From the NCBI GenBank assembly GCA_015501585.1, contig JADNRY010000011.1, forward strand, positions 496,001 through 560,000: a DNA stretch of 64,000 nt, given 5' to 3'. This document shows positions 11,446-22,429 of this stretch, one piece after another (the first letter of the stretch is position 1; the number at the start of each line of letters is the position of its first letter). This stretch comes from Rhodocollybia butyracea. Lineage: Eukaryota; Basidiomycota; Agaricomycetes; Agaricales; Omphalotaceae. The translations under genes were made by a program, and so were the position numbers. Below the pieces are notes generated by a model. The model was not told the origin of the DNA. It did not search any database and saw only the letters and a list, made by a program, of their open reading frames with translations.

Positions 11446-14415
11446 TTACAGGTCTGTGGATTTCGCCACTCTCTTCTCAGCTCTTCGTATGCCAGCATGT
11501 AGCGCACGATTCGCAGCCTCCTGTTTCTTGCTCGCAGGTGCATTGCCAGTCCGTTTGAAAATTTCTGTAAGATATGAGAATCCGGTTCACGAAGCAGAAA
11601 CGATCGCTTACCAAGACTACGCTCCCCGACCCAAGTTCTCAACGGAGCGTTCCCAATCGCATCTGCGGATTTGTCCTTGCTTTTGGCGCCCGGTGGTTTG
11701 ACTGCGGCTCCGAGTCCACTAGCCAAGTTTTCGCACATGCCAAGCATACTCAATGCGTCGTTTGTGGCGGTATGGAAGTAGTGCGATGCAATAAGGGCGA
11801 GAATCAATGCCCGAAGGTGATTGTCACCCGCGAAAGTGGCAAACGATAGGGCAGATTTGAGGTGTTGCCTGTATTCAATAGTCAAACGAGCGGCTAATAA
11901 GGAAAGAGAGCCGACAGACTTTGCTTTAAGAATTTCATCCGTGAGACAAGCCTCGATTACTCTGCCAACACCCCACATTGTCCCCCCCATCCCACGACAC
12001 GCTTCTGCGACGTCTTCCGCTAATTGTTGTACTTCATCCCATTCCTGTAGATCAGGGGGGTCGTCGAACCCCGCTGCTACTTCTTCGTCCACATCCATCG
12101 CGTCCTTGTCCACAGCCTTCCTCTCCTTGCTCTTCGATCTAGTCTTCCGTTGCTCGTTGTCTTGATTCGCTTCTTCTTCCTCCTTCTTCAAGAATTCCTT
12201 GTCCCTGATGAGACCAATCTTCAAACAAACCCTTCCTGCACGAGCTGATATTCGCACGAAGTCATCCCCGCGTTCTTCAGCGAAGGCTTCTGCGACTTGA
12301 TAGCATTCCAACGCACGGACTGTCTGGCCTTTGGCATGAGCCAAGTGTGCGTGATGTAGGGTAACGCGACTAGAGAACGAGGCGAAAATGTCGGCATTTC
12401 GTAAATGAGCTATCAGAACCGCGAGGGTCTGCAGAAAGTTATAAGATATTTCGAATGTGTATAGAATGTGAACGACTTACTTCCTCCGCTACCTTGAATT
12501 CTGAGCGCATGATGGATATCTAGGACAGTGAATGAGTCCAAAAAAAAAGATGGTATAAAAGTATAGGAATAATCCTACCCCAATAAGTTCGCACATCAAA
12601 TCCGCCTTAATCTTTGCGAGCTTCAAATTGATTTCTTCGAGATCGCCCATGCTAGCCCAAGATGACACTAGACAACGGTATTAGATTAGAGAACAAACAC
12701 AAACTTGAGATAACTTTACACCGCAACTCTCTTCTAATTTCCTTCTCCCAAGCCGTCAGGCCCTCTATTGCAAAGATTTTTCGCTTCGGTTTCCGTCCCA
12801 CTGGATCCTTTTTTGCTACACACGAAACCAGGTATGCAAGGACATACAGGATCCGCGGGTGAGTCGTTTGAACATACAGAGGGGGTGATATATCTGATAT
12901 TGGGATACGGACGATTCCACATGCGGCCTCGTCTCTTTCCTGGATTCCCTCTGGTGTAGATTTATGTATACCCACCGTAGGATCAGCATAGGTAGATATT
13001 TCTGAAGATTCAGAGGGAACGGATGTCGAAGGCTTTTTGTCGAAACGCAATACTCCTGCGTCAAGCAAAGCATGGAGATGAGACAATCTCTGCGTAGCAG
13101 CATCAATTTTGCCCACATAGGTGCAGAATATTACACCGAGGATGAGAGTATGTAGTGCCATACTCCTCTCAAAATGCGTGTCAAACATTTTGAATGAAGG
13201 CTGGGCCGGTGCAGATGCTGCTGGGGATGCGGCTGCAGGTGAACATTGGATGGTCGAGGATTTATTGTGAGAAAGCTTTAAAGGCGAAGGTGCATTCATA
13301 TGGACTGTGTTAAGGTCCGTGACACGCAAACCTTTACGAGGTGACAACCCATCTGGTTGTTGACCAGCGTCTGGCTCACTAGAAAATTCGATCCCGAGGA
13401 CCTGTTCGGTCTCGTACAAGGCTTCGCCCACTTGCTCCCATAATCCAGAGGAGATAAGATACCGGAGACGAAGAACATGGGTCAGAAGAACAACACCAGT
13501 GTGTCCATTTTCTGACGCGTGATTTTGCATGGCCTGTATTGCGGAATTTGCGAGTCGGGTGTCCTGTGGTATCTTTGTAGGCGACGAGCTGCGGCCGCCT
13601 GACGTGTTATTAGAGGCCTTGGGTGTGATTAGGTTGACTATCAGTTTTAGATGGCAAGTATAGACAATATGTGGTGGGTCGGAAGGCAGATAAGTGGACA
13701 AGAGTTGTCGATATTTCATATTGGCATATTTGAGGTCATGTTGCCATGATGCGAGTTGGACGGAGAGAAAAGTTATTTGTGAGCGGTATATGCGTAAATT
13801 AGGATGCTGGCTTTTTGGTTAAAGAGAGTGTTCAAAATCAGGCAATTTGAGAGCTCACTTTTTGAGCTATTAGTAGCTGTAAATGGCAAGTTAGAGTGGG
13901 TAAAGACGGTACGTGTCTAATGAGCGACTTACTCCCTTGCTTGTAGCTTGTTCAACCTATATCCAAAACTGAGTAAACGTCTAACAAGAAAAGCGTCTGC
14001 TCACTTCAGTCTCGATTCCGTGAGCCCAAACATGCTCCTGCAGTTTATTGAATCCTCCGTCGATAACTGTCATTCCAATCTCAGCCACAGACGTCAACGC
14101 TCGACATTCCACATCAGGACTCAGGCCTGGAATCTCTAGGCATCTTCTCAGCGCGAGTAGCGACATGCATAGTGATTGCGCATGCAAGGGATGATTTGGT
14201 GGGTGCATAAGAATAGAGGGCAGATTAAGTAGTAGCACAGAGTCTGGTAGGGGAGAAAATAATGATTTTTCTTCAGAGTCCACTTCGGTCAACGGCGAGG
14301 AGCTAAGCAGTTCAGACATTTCAATGTCCTCGTCCAAATTGCCATGTTTGTCAGAACGTGGCATAGAAGGAGTACTGGCGTTCGAAGTAGCCATTGACGC
14401 GTCGATTACGTCCAT
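11446..14415 (-). CDS. MAU2: Cohesin-loading factor MAU2/Scc4
   Basis: TPR-rich partner of Scc2/NIPBL, which loads cohesin on chromatin. Exons on the minus strand: 14415-14005, 13956-13933, 13876-13859, 13806-12722, 12651-12579, 12519-12481, 12428-11612, 11564-11446; 2,586 nt, 861 aa. Evidence is the family-like run of helical repeats: KHPNLRIYRSQITFLSVQL, HFERSMALHTLILGVIF, FKVAEETLAVLIAHLRNAD, HAHLAHAKGQTVRALECY, and the well-kept LSFATFAGDNHLRALILAL followed by IASHYFHTA. The C-terminal signature LRTWVGERSLEIFKRTGN precedes a basic tail. Exons 2 and 3 are only 24 and 18 nt. Start at MDVIDAS is preferred over an upstream in-frame ATG (14493), which would add a hydrophobic leader unlikely for a nuclear protein. 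A low-complexity Ala/Pro insert near the middle is lineage-specific. Confidence 0.78.
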
Positions 14416-14654
14416 AGCAAGCAATGATAAAAGCAACGATAAAAAGAGCAGAGAAATTAGCAAGCGTGTCAATGACTCAATGGCGCAATGCACGTGACTA
14501 TATGGGCGCTTATCGCGACAGGTTCTCTGAAGAACTTTCTGAGGCTATCTCATAGATCTCATCCTCGGTAATAGCGATGTTAGCTCTGGGACTACTTACC
14601 ATGAAACAAGCAAGAATTTCGATATGACTCACCACTCTAAATTTAAGCGCGCAC
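14416..14654. promoter_or_regulatory. Divergent promoter MAU2 / BSP peptidase
   Basis: A 239-bp space between head-to-head start codons, so it must serve both genes. A possible in-frame upstream ATG of MAU2 lies inside it (14493). I see no clear TATA box. Confidence 0.45.
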
Positions 14655-15731
14655 ATGGGCTCGGCTTTGTCCAAAACAACGATGGCTCCTCCAGTGTACA
14701 TCGATTCGAAGTCGTGGAACATTCCTCAGCTTGATTTTCGTGTTGAAAATCTCAGTCACCCTGGCGCAAAACTCTTCTTTGAGCAAATTCACAATCCGTC
14801 CGATGCGATGAAGAGAGCGGTAGAGGCTAGTTGGAAATGGCTTTATGGTTGGGACCAAGACAAGAAAAGTCAAACGATAAACGCTCCTTTAGCGTAAGCA
14901 ATCTAGCTAAGCGATACTACACCTGCTTCTCAATATTTCTATTCAGTGTTCAGCGCGTCAAACGCATTACACTCACTATTCGCCCCATGGATGGGGTGGC
15001 CTATACATTTGGCTCTGATGATGGCTCAAAAGAAGTCCACTTTTCTCTTAATCACATCGTTAACTCCCACAATGGTGACACAGAGGCCAAGAAGAATATG
15101 AGAGTACGAGAAGAGATACTGGGTGTCCTAGTACATGAATTTGTCCACTGTTATCAGTACAATGGAAAGGGAACAGCTCCCGGTGGGCTTATTGAAGGAA
15201 TAGCAGGTGAGCAACAACCACACTAGCATATAGTTGATTACACTGATGTTGACTACTATCTTACTAGACTGCGTCCGCCTCCATGAAAAACTCTCCCCTC
15301 CCCACTGGAAACGTGTCGCCCCAAAGGGAAAACACGTTCCCGATCCCAAGAAGCCGAATGACCCTGGTAGATGGGTGTGGGACTGGAACTGGGACGCAGG
15401 CTATGAGCGAACGGCGTACTTCTTAGACTGGATTGATACTACATGGGAGACATGGCCGAGTTCTGGTGCTCATGCTCCAACAGAGCTACCAGCTACCTCA
15501 TCTACTGCAAGTTCTGCACCTCCTCCATCCACAACAGCCATTCCGGCCAATGCTGTACCCTTGACGTCAGCCCCTTCATTGCCAAAGGGAAAAGGTAGGT
15601 TCTTCAGTGCGCTTAATGCCCGCCTGCAGAATTCAGAGTGGAAAGATGAGGTGGATCTTTTTTTAGAACTCACGAATTGGCCTCGGGATGCACTGTGGGA
15701 GGCATACTGTTTAGATAATGGCCCAAAGTGA
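14655..15731 (+). CDS. Basic secretory protein (BSP)-type metallopeptidase
   Basis: Predicted zinc metallopeptidase of the plant basic-secretory-protein family, also widespread in fungi. Exons 14655-14893, 14947-15206, 15268-15731, 320 aa. The active site VLVHEFVHCYQYNGKG places HExxH at residues 143-147; APGGLIEGIAGDCVRL carries the downstream acidic motif, and WDAGYERTAYFLDWID is a further conserved block. The C-terminus ELTNWPRDALWEAYC fits the family. Between them is a lineage-specific Ala/Pro/Thr-rich linker of about 40 residues. Despite the family name there is no signal peptide: the N-terminus is polar. A second ATG (14682) would give 311 aa. Exact substrate unknown. Confidence 0.82.
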
Positions 15732-15767
15732 ACCTAGATATTTCATTGGCTCGAAAAAAAATTCCCA

Positions 15768-15874
15768 TGACGAGAGTGGGATTCGAACCCACGCCCTTTC
15801 GGACCAGATATACTTGGACATCAAATGTCCTGGTCTCCTTAGTCTGGCGCCTTAGACCGCTCGGCCATCTCGCC
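15768..15874 (-). tRNA. tRNA-Leu(AAG), intron-containing
   Basis: Read on the minus strand: 7-bp acceptor stem GGCGAGA/TCTCGTC with one G-U pair, D-arm with TGGCCGAGCGGT (A box), anticodon stem CCAGA/TCTGG, loop CTAAG with anticodon AAG, a long variable arm typical of Leu/Ser tRNAs, and T-arm GTGGGTTCGAATCCCAC (B box). About 25 nt sit between anticodon loop and the 3' half of the stem, a canonical intron after position 37. The discriminator base is A. The last base lies 37 bp from the stop codon of the peptidase gene on the other strand. Confidence 0.95.
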
Positions 15875-18043
15875 ATACTGACCATCATGAAATGACATAT
15901 AATGGCAACCTATCTCGCCACTACTAACCAAATTCTTGGTATCAGCGGGGTCCCATGAAAGAACAGCAGCGAGCTTGACCCACAGAGGGAACATAGACTG
16001 CAAACCCTCCCGGGAAGAACAGGCTATGCAAACAGAATGAGTAACAATAAAATTTGACACCGAACTCCAAGCAAAATACACAGGATTTCCTGAATCTTAT
16101 ACTGCGCACAAGTTCAACTAGCTTTCGAATTCACATCAGCAATGATTCATAAAATAAATCATCCACGTTTTCTTTCTTTTCCTCTCCACAGCCTGCATTG
16201 TGCAACGCCACAAGTTGAGCTTCAAAATTGCAGGTTCGATCCTGTTCGATCTCTTTGCCATAGTGTTGATGATGGTCACGTCAATACAGATCCAGGTCAA
16301 TTTATGTTAAAGTACCATTTTGTTTTGCAGAACTTGGGCCAGTCGAGGGAGATCCCAGTCCCAAGTTTCCAACCCCGTTAAGAATATTGCCAGCGAACGC
16401 GACACATCCACGAGCACTTGTGACCTTAGTCGTCTCCTCGCCGCGAGTGAAAACATAATCTCTCGGTGCAAAAGCTAGAGGACTTGGGATAGCAAGGCAA
16501 TCAGGCCAGCCGAAAATGTGGCCGTGGCCTTAGTCGTCATCAGGTCTCTCGTATTCGTATTTGTGTTTTCCTCCCCCACTCCCGCGAAATAACCACCTGT
16601 ACAGTACAGCAGCTAGACAAGTCTTAGTCTATCTAACTAGTCGCTCCATCCGGTGCCCGCCGCATCTTTGGGTTTCCCACCCACGCACCGGCGGAGGCCT
16701 AGACCCAGGCGGATACCTTCATCTGCCTATCTACCGAGGACAAGCACAACTGCTATTCCCACGGACCTACAGCCTGCTACAGCTCTGTTTGCTTCTTACG
16801 GGCTGGTAGTCGCGACGCGCTGTGCAACCATGAAACACCGAACCCCGCAGCCCTCCACAATTTTGCCATAAGGGCCAGGAGAACTACTAATAGCTTTCCT
16901 GTTCGGCTCGTTGCGTCGGAGCGGTTCTTCTTATCCGATCCATTTATCAGTACCGCTTACTTTCACTCACCTTGCCCAGCTTCTGAGAAATTGCAGGGCT
17001 GACTCCCACTTATATAACTTTCTAGGAGATTTTTGCATGACCAGGTCAAACCCCTCATTACAGTGTGATAATCTTGGTTCCTCGAGTCCAGGCCTAAATC
17101 TAGCTCCCGAAGACTCTCAGACAAACCACCTTCATCATGTCAAAGGTAATTACAGCCAGTGCATAGTTCTAATATTGGGCTGCTGCGACATGTTACAACA
17201 ATAAACAAGTCGGAAGTGCGGAAATTTGTATGTTATGACAATGTTTGAGTGGAAGGAAGGAAACTCGGTTGCTGCACTGGACTCCAAAATATCTTTAGAT
17301 CGGGTTCAGTTGTAGTCGGTATCCCTCCCGCCATTTGAGTTGGTTACCACCTACAGCCCGTCTCGTTCTATTCAGCTAACATCCAAGATCGATTCCTCGA
17401 CTCCCAGTTTTTTCCCAAGATTGGCTCGGATCCACAATTCGAGGCACGGTTCACCCAAACTCTGAGCTCCGAGAACCAAGAGCCGGGTCTGTCAAAATCT
17501 TGCTCAATCACCGTGTCAAATTTCCATTTCCTACCTCCTCTATAGTACCGCAACATCGATACTCCTAGTCTAAGTCAAATCAGGGCCGCTGCCCTATCTA
17601 CGGAGGCCGGGCAGTATAATTCGGTATTTCGGAGAAATATCTTTGACCTCCGCGTCCGCCGTATAAACGGAGAAATATCCCTCTTGACGGCCGCGACTGC
17701 CATTGTGTGTATATGCACTTTGAGATAAGCAGGTACGAATACGAGCTGCTATAACTCCAGATATTGCTTGCACACATCGCTCAGCGTAAGTTTTGAAATG
17801 GAGCAGCCTTTGGGGATAGTTCATTCACGACTGATTCGACGCGACAATAATTAACATTCGGCTTATGACTAGATAATACAATGAGTACACATAGAAGGAG
17901 AGTCAAGATAAAAACAGGCAGTCAGAGTAACATACTTGACACAAGTCGCTCGCGTAAATAGAGAAAACACAAAGAGAGCGAGAAGCATACAACGGTCAGC
18001 GCTAGAAATGATACATCGAGAAGAAACATGAAGGATACTATAG
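15875..18043. other. Gene-poor 2.2 kb region
   Basis: No open frame here resembles a conserved protein. Composition shifts: 16561-16870 is C/G-rich with a Pro/Arg-rich frame (for example around RRRPRPRRIPSS), unlike its AT-rich surroundings. At 17011 a TATATAA word is followed 126 bp later by ATG and a splice donor (separate entry). A minus-strand frame at 17368-17556 is open but unrecognised. Possibly decayed mobile or duplicated DNA, but I find no terminal repeats or target duplications. Confidence 0.4.
17011..17151 (+). promoter_or_regulatory. Possible orphan promoter and first exon
   Basis: A TATATAA box at 17011 is followed by a C-rich leader and ATGTCAAAG at 17137-17145, which runs straight into GTAATT, a plausible 5' splice site (MSK then intron). 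No downstream exon can be identified before the Zn2Cys6 gene on the opposite strand. It looks like the 5' end of a gene whose body has been lost, or chance. Confidence 0.25.
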
Positions 18044-18900
18044 CTACACCAAGGCTTCGCCCACAGTAAAATGCACGCTGTCACCTTCGCAAAGTCATCA
18101 GAAAAACGGGCATTATTGAGCGAAGCAGTATTACCTTCTCCCAATGTCAGTCTTACAGGTAGCCTGCTATCAATACGCACAGGTGCGCTGTTACCGACGT
18201 AGAAATCACCCCTAGAGAAATTGCGGGTGATTGCCTGCGCTTCTTCATCAGTAAGGGGTCTAGGGCGCTTGGACGGGCGGAATGAGGAAGAGGAAGCGCC
18301 GGTGAAATGACCGTTGTAGTCATAGTATTGAGTATGATTCATGTTGGCAGGTGCAGGGACGGTAGGAGGATGGGCGGGTACAGCAGCGTACATGGGAGGT
18401 GCGAACGACGGAACTGCGAAGATGACCGTTTAGTGCATGTACATACGATGAGTAATAACTGAATAACTAACCAGCATGAGGTGATTCATGTTGCTGGCTG
18501 GCGTTGCTACCGTTGTTGGTGTTGTTCTGAGCATCAGGATCAGGATAAGCACATGTATTTCCTAATCCACGTTTGAGGCAGCTCTGGAAGGGTTTTTGAG
18601 ATAAAAGTACGCGATGAATAGATGAGACATACCTGACAAGGGAGAACTTCGCTGCACCTGGTTTTGCCGGTGTGACAAGCTACGCAAGCACGACGGACAG
18701 AGGGGGCTTTGGCTGCATACAAGCCAATTTAGCACTAGAAATACAACAATTTACAAGCACGGACGTTTCCTCGTGGAGCCGCTTTCAGAGATGGATGGTG
18801 TTGTCTGATGATGTTGTTGAAGTTGTTCTGGATTTCCAGCAAGCTGTTGTTGAAGTTGCGCATCGATCGTACCGTCTTGGACGGAGTCTTCAGCGGACAT
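18044..18900 (-). CDS. Small Zn2Cys6 DNA-binding protein
   Basis: Predicted transcription factor with a fungal binuclear zinc cluster. Exons 18900-18765, 18712-18633, 18583-18472, 18413-18135, 18084-18044; 648 nt, 215 aa. The N-terminus is Gln-rich. The cluster is CVACHTGKTRCSEVLPCQSC followed by eight residues and the sixth Cys, the exact C-x2-C-x6-C-x5-C-x2-C-x8-C spacing, preceded by a basic KAPSVRRA. The rest is short and polar, with a basic patch FRPSKRPRPLTDEEAQAI, and ends VHFTVGEALV. It lacks the large fungal-specific middle-homology domain, so it may bind DNA without the usual regulatory region. The last intron and stop are inferred from phase (exon 5 is 41 nt). It is divergently transcribed from bHLH A with 172 bp between starts. 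Confidence 0.8.
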
Positions 18901-19072
18901 TTTTTACTTCTTTTAGCGAGCAAGTACGGAGGGCGGCGTTTTGACCGTTGAAGAACGGAGAAGAGACGGCGAAATGGCAATTCTCGGATTCACACACGGC
19001 CACAACCGGAAACCGGCTATCTAGAGCCGGGTCCACATAAAGTTTACTATTCTTGATTCTGCTGTGTCTGCG
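18901..19072. promoter_or_regulatory. Divergent promoter Zn2Cys6 / bHLH A
   Basis: A 172-bp space between head-to-head starts of two putative transcription factors. It contains a short imperfect palindromic stretch accggaaaccggctatctagagccgggtc split around ctag, with CCGG/CGG half-sites (near 19006-19031). CGG triplets are the usual targets of Zn2Cys6 proteins, so autoregulation is possible but unproven. Confidence 0.4.
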
Positions 19073-19882
19073 ATGATGCAGTCTCCGTTATTGCCACCAG
19101 TTCCCTACGCAGACTTTCAGTTTTCTTTTGACCCTCAGCTATCGAACATCTTCCCACAACCACCACAATTGCCGCCATCCTCAGAGCTATTTAACGAGTT
19201 CGAGGCTAATAAGCTCAACTCCTTCTTTAATCTGCTAGATGCTGGCTTCGAGGACAGTCTTTGGGATCCAGAACTCGAGCAGAAGTCATCAGAAACTCTG
19301 CCAGAACTCCCACCACTTCCCTCAAATGCACCGTATTCGAATCCTCATCTAAGGACTGTTTCGGATTCAAATACCCCTCGTCCAAGAAGAAATGCAGCAG
19401 CACGGTCAACACGACCAGCTGCGAGAAGTACAAGTAAATCATCCAGCCATACCTCCTCATCGATGACACCTCCTGCCCAGTTTGTGAATCATTCAGCGTC
19501 TCCTCCAGTCGAATCTCCATCTACTCCGACACAAGCGCGCACCAAAGCGCTATTGTCCACGCCACAGAAACGACTCAATCATATAATGTCCGAACAGAAA
19601 AGACGGAATGCTATTCGCGATGGCTATGCACAGCTCATTGGGCTACTAGCTCCCAGTGGAAACCCTACTGCATTAGGTATGCCGACGCGGGGCCGGCCAA
19701 AAGGTAGTGGCGCCAGGGGTAAAGCAAGAAAAAAGTCTGGAAAGGAAGATGAAGGTCCCAAGGGGAAAAGTGGTGTTCTTTTTAGGGCAGTTGAATACTG
19801 TCGCTGGTTAGAAGAGGGCAGAGACGCACTCCGGTCGGAAGTAGCAAGAGTCGAAGCAGCGGCTGGTTTGATCAGACCATAG
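19073..19882 (+). CDS. bHLH transcription factor A
   Basis: Predicted basic helix-loop-helix regulator, 269 aa, no introns. The N-terminal half is Pro/Ser-rich with PYADFQFSFDPQL and NAPYSNPHL, both shared with bHLH B. The basic region and helix 1 read KRLNHIMSEQKRRNAIRDGY: His, Glu, Arg, Arg of the E-box-reading H-x3-E-x2-x-R pattern are present. Helix 2 is KSGVLFRAVEYCRWLEEGR. The loop is unusually long (about 55 residues) and contains TRGRPKGSGARGK, an AT-hook-like GRP core. First in-frame ATG used (19073); the upstream codon in the frame is GTG. Paralogue of the gene at 23832. Confidence 0.85.
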   Translation: MMQSPLLPPVPYADFQFSFDPQLSNIFPQPPQLPPSSELFNEFEANKLNSFFNLLDAGFEDSLWDPELEQKSSETLPELPPLPSNAPYSNPHLRTVSDSNTPRPRRNAAARSTRPAARSTSKSSSHTSSSMTPPAQFVNHSASPPVESPSTPTQARTKALLSTPQKRLNHIMSEQKRRNAIRDGYAQLIGLLAPSGNPTALGMPTRGRPKGSGARGKARKKSGKEDEGPKGKSGVLFRAVEYCRWLEEGRDALRSEVARVEAAAGLIRP

Positions 19883-20522
19883 CCAGCCTTTCTATATGTC
19901 GGTGCTGTTCTTTCTTTCACACGTTCTAATGCTAAACGATTCGCAGACCCATACCACGATCATTGTACTTATCCGTCAAGCTCACAACCTTCGATTCACT
20001 ATCCTCGTTGTTCATGACGCATTCCTGTCCTTCCTTCGTCCCTCGATATCGATGTTGTCTGTATGCTTTACTCTGTTCAAACCAATTCACGGTTATTTAC
20101 CTTGTTTGTATTATAATTATGCATGTTCTATAATCTTTCGTGTACCTGTAATATGCAAGGGGATTGTGGTTGTTATTCTGGAGACGTTGAAGGATGCGTG
20201 ATGGATATCGCATGGTCTCTCATCGAGTGTCGAAATGCATCTCAGTTCACGTTGACGCGTCAAACATGCACATTGTTAGTAGATTATTCCAATTGCAAGT
20301 CGAATAACATGCATTCAACGCATACAATCGACCTTTTTCACGAGATAAAAACTCGAGCATGATTAACATAAGGTTAAAATGAATTACACCTAGACAGATA
20401 CCGTCGAAAACAACGCCGTGTCGGCTGCAGATCACCGACTCTCCGAGCAGTTGGAGTGGATGAACGGGGGCACTCCGGAGTGACATGTATATGCTCAGGC
20501 TGGTCAGACTACCCAATTCTGA
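19883..20522. other. Convergent 3' region bHLH A / MFS
   Basis: About 640 bp between converging stop codons. AT-rich first half with words such as attataattatgc, then mixed sequence. No supported gene; best read as 3' UTRs and spacer. Confidence 0.45.
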
Positions 20523-22429
20523 CTAGTCGGGCCTCGTCGGTCGAGGTACAACAAACCACATTCCAATCATAGTAGCCATCATCGCGACCAGCCTAAGCAA
20601 TGGGTTACAAATCAGTGGTGCACGCAGAAAAACAAAAGGCTGGCCTACAAGGGCTGCAAACTGCGTATCCCTACAGCGTCACTGAGAGCACCAGTGATAA
20701 AAGGTATGGCAGCACTTCCTGCCTGACCGATTCCAGTGATCCAGCCGATAGCTCCAGTAAAGATCCAGCGTGGTATGATCTTGCGGCTGGTACTCAGAGC
20801 GATTGGGAATATAGGGCCAAAAAATAACCCGACGAGGGAGACGGCGACCGCATCCCCAATAAGGGAAGGGACAAACCAAACGATAATTTCGAGACTGTCG
20901 GACTGGTCAGTAAACGATAGGAGGCCATGCATGAGTTCCTACCCAATAGCTAACAGGATATAGAGGCTCATCGCTAGCCGGTCTCCGAGCCATTTATTCA
21001 GAGGAATCAGTATAATTCGACCTAACATTATACCTTAAATGCGCCCAAACGTTATTGTTAGCGCATCGAAAAATTCACTGGTTAACTTGCCTGCCCAGAA
21101 TCCCGATGCAATGTAGCCAGACTGGGCTCCTCCGTCGCGTTGTTGGATTATATACGTCACAGTCCATCCACTATAACACAACAGCTTTAGACCAGAACAC
21201 ACAGACACAGGAATGCACTTACCCGATCGTGACCTATGAAGGGATATCGATTGCTTCTGACGGACTGAGATATCAAGTAATCCTCATACCTCAGTACCAA
21301 CATACAGGAAGATAAAGGCAGCTAGGATATGTACGCTTCTCAAACTCATTATCCGCTTGAAAGGGCTATGCTCCGATGCATCACGTTCAATGCGCTCGAG
21401 CCCAATTGAAGCGCGACAATCTACACAATTGACCCCGTAGACTTCAAAGTTCCGTTACGATTGAGAACGAACGTACCTTGTTGAGATTGAAGTCGGAAAA
21501 TTGCTGAAGTCATGACCGCGTTTACCGTCACAATCCCGAGTGCGACGAGATAGTGAAACGACCAATGACGCATAACAGAAAATTGTGTGGCGACCAAGGG
21601 AGAGACAAGTGCACCAGCACCTTTATCAGGATTAGTACTGAACACTCCGATAACTCTTAAGTATGTAAGTTTCACCATAGGATGCTTGTGAGATGGAGAC
21701 TTTTGTGTTGATATTACCACCCATTGTAACCATATACCCATTTACCTGTGAAAGCTTACGGTACTGTTGTCAGTATCATTTTTCGAAAGTATTCTTAGAG
21801 CTAGAAGGTACCTGAATCGCTGTTCCAATGCCATTGATAAAATATCCAAGCACAAAAACGGGGAAGGGAGGGGCAGGACTTAGAAGCGTGAATGCGATCA
21901 TTTGAATAATGCACGCTTGAAGGTGTCAGATTATGAAGGTCGGGTCCGATTTCTGACTTACACATGGAGAGTAGCTAGCGAAATGGATTAGTGAGAAGTT
22001 TGAGTCGGACAACGCATCATGATAATTGACCTTCCCAAATGTCACCCTCTCTGATAGGATAACGTTTAGGCATGCTCCTATGAGAAATCCCACGCATGAA
22101 AAAATGAAAACTAAGGAGACCACCACAAAAGATATCTGGTAGGCACTCTGCATACGCGGTAACAGCGGACCAGCGGATGCGTCGTTGAATCCTATGGCGA
22201 ACATACAACAGCAGGTAACTAGGAATTGCATCCGAGAACGCAAGCGTTGCTCCTTTGTGAATAACCTTTGGGAATCATTCAGGTTCCGTGTTTGTTCATT
22301 TTGCGTAGCGCTGTCAGGTTCTAAAGGTACAGATGTTAGATGGACTCTGGAAGGCTTGGAGTTTGTGGGTAGGATCTGTCGAATTGAGTCGCGTACAGTG
22401 GATAGCGTGTTTAACTCGATGGAAGTCAT
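20523..22429 (-). CDS. MFS transporter (BSC6/FucP-like)
   Basis: Predicted 12-helix major-facilitator transporter of the plasma membrane; substrate unknown. Eleven exons: 22429-22031, 21974-21962, 21915-21812, 21745-21676, 21620-21477, 21420-21290, 21233-21223, 21170-21091, 21033-20943, 20894-20649, 20592-20523; 1,359 nt, 452 aa. After a polar N-terminus come helices such as FLVTCCCMFAIGFNDASAG and VVVSLVFIFSCVGFLIGA, the loop GAGALVSPLVATQFSVMRHW, GGWTVTYIIQQRDGGAQSG, and ALSDAVG near the end. This arrangement is that of fungal MFS proteins related to yeast BSC6. Two exons are only 13 and 11 nt. Intron 8 (21090-21034) starts GCAAGT: a GC-AG intron. Bracketed by two bHLH paralogues, which may regulate it. 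Confidence 0.85.

Noticed and set aside
14493..14493. Upstream in-frame ATG of MAU2
   Set aside because: Would add 26 hydrophobic residues to a nuclear protein; the downstream ATG (14415) is better.
16205..16262. B-box-like word ggttcgatcc suggesting a tRNA or SINE
   Set aside because: No matching acceptor stem or A box at the right distance; single motif only.
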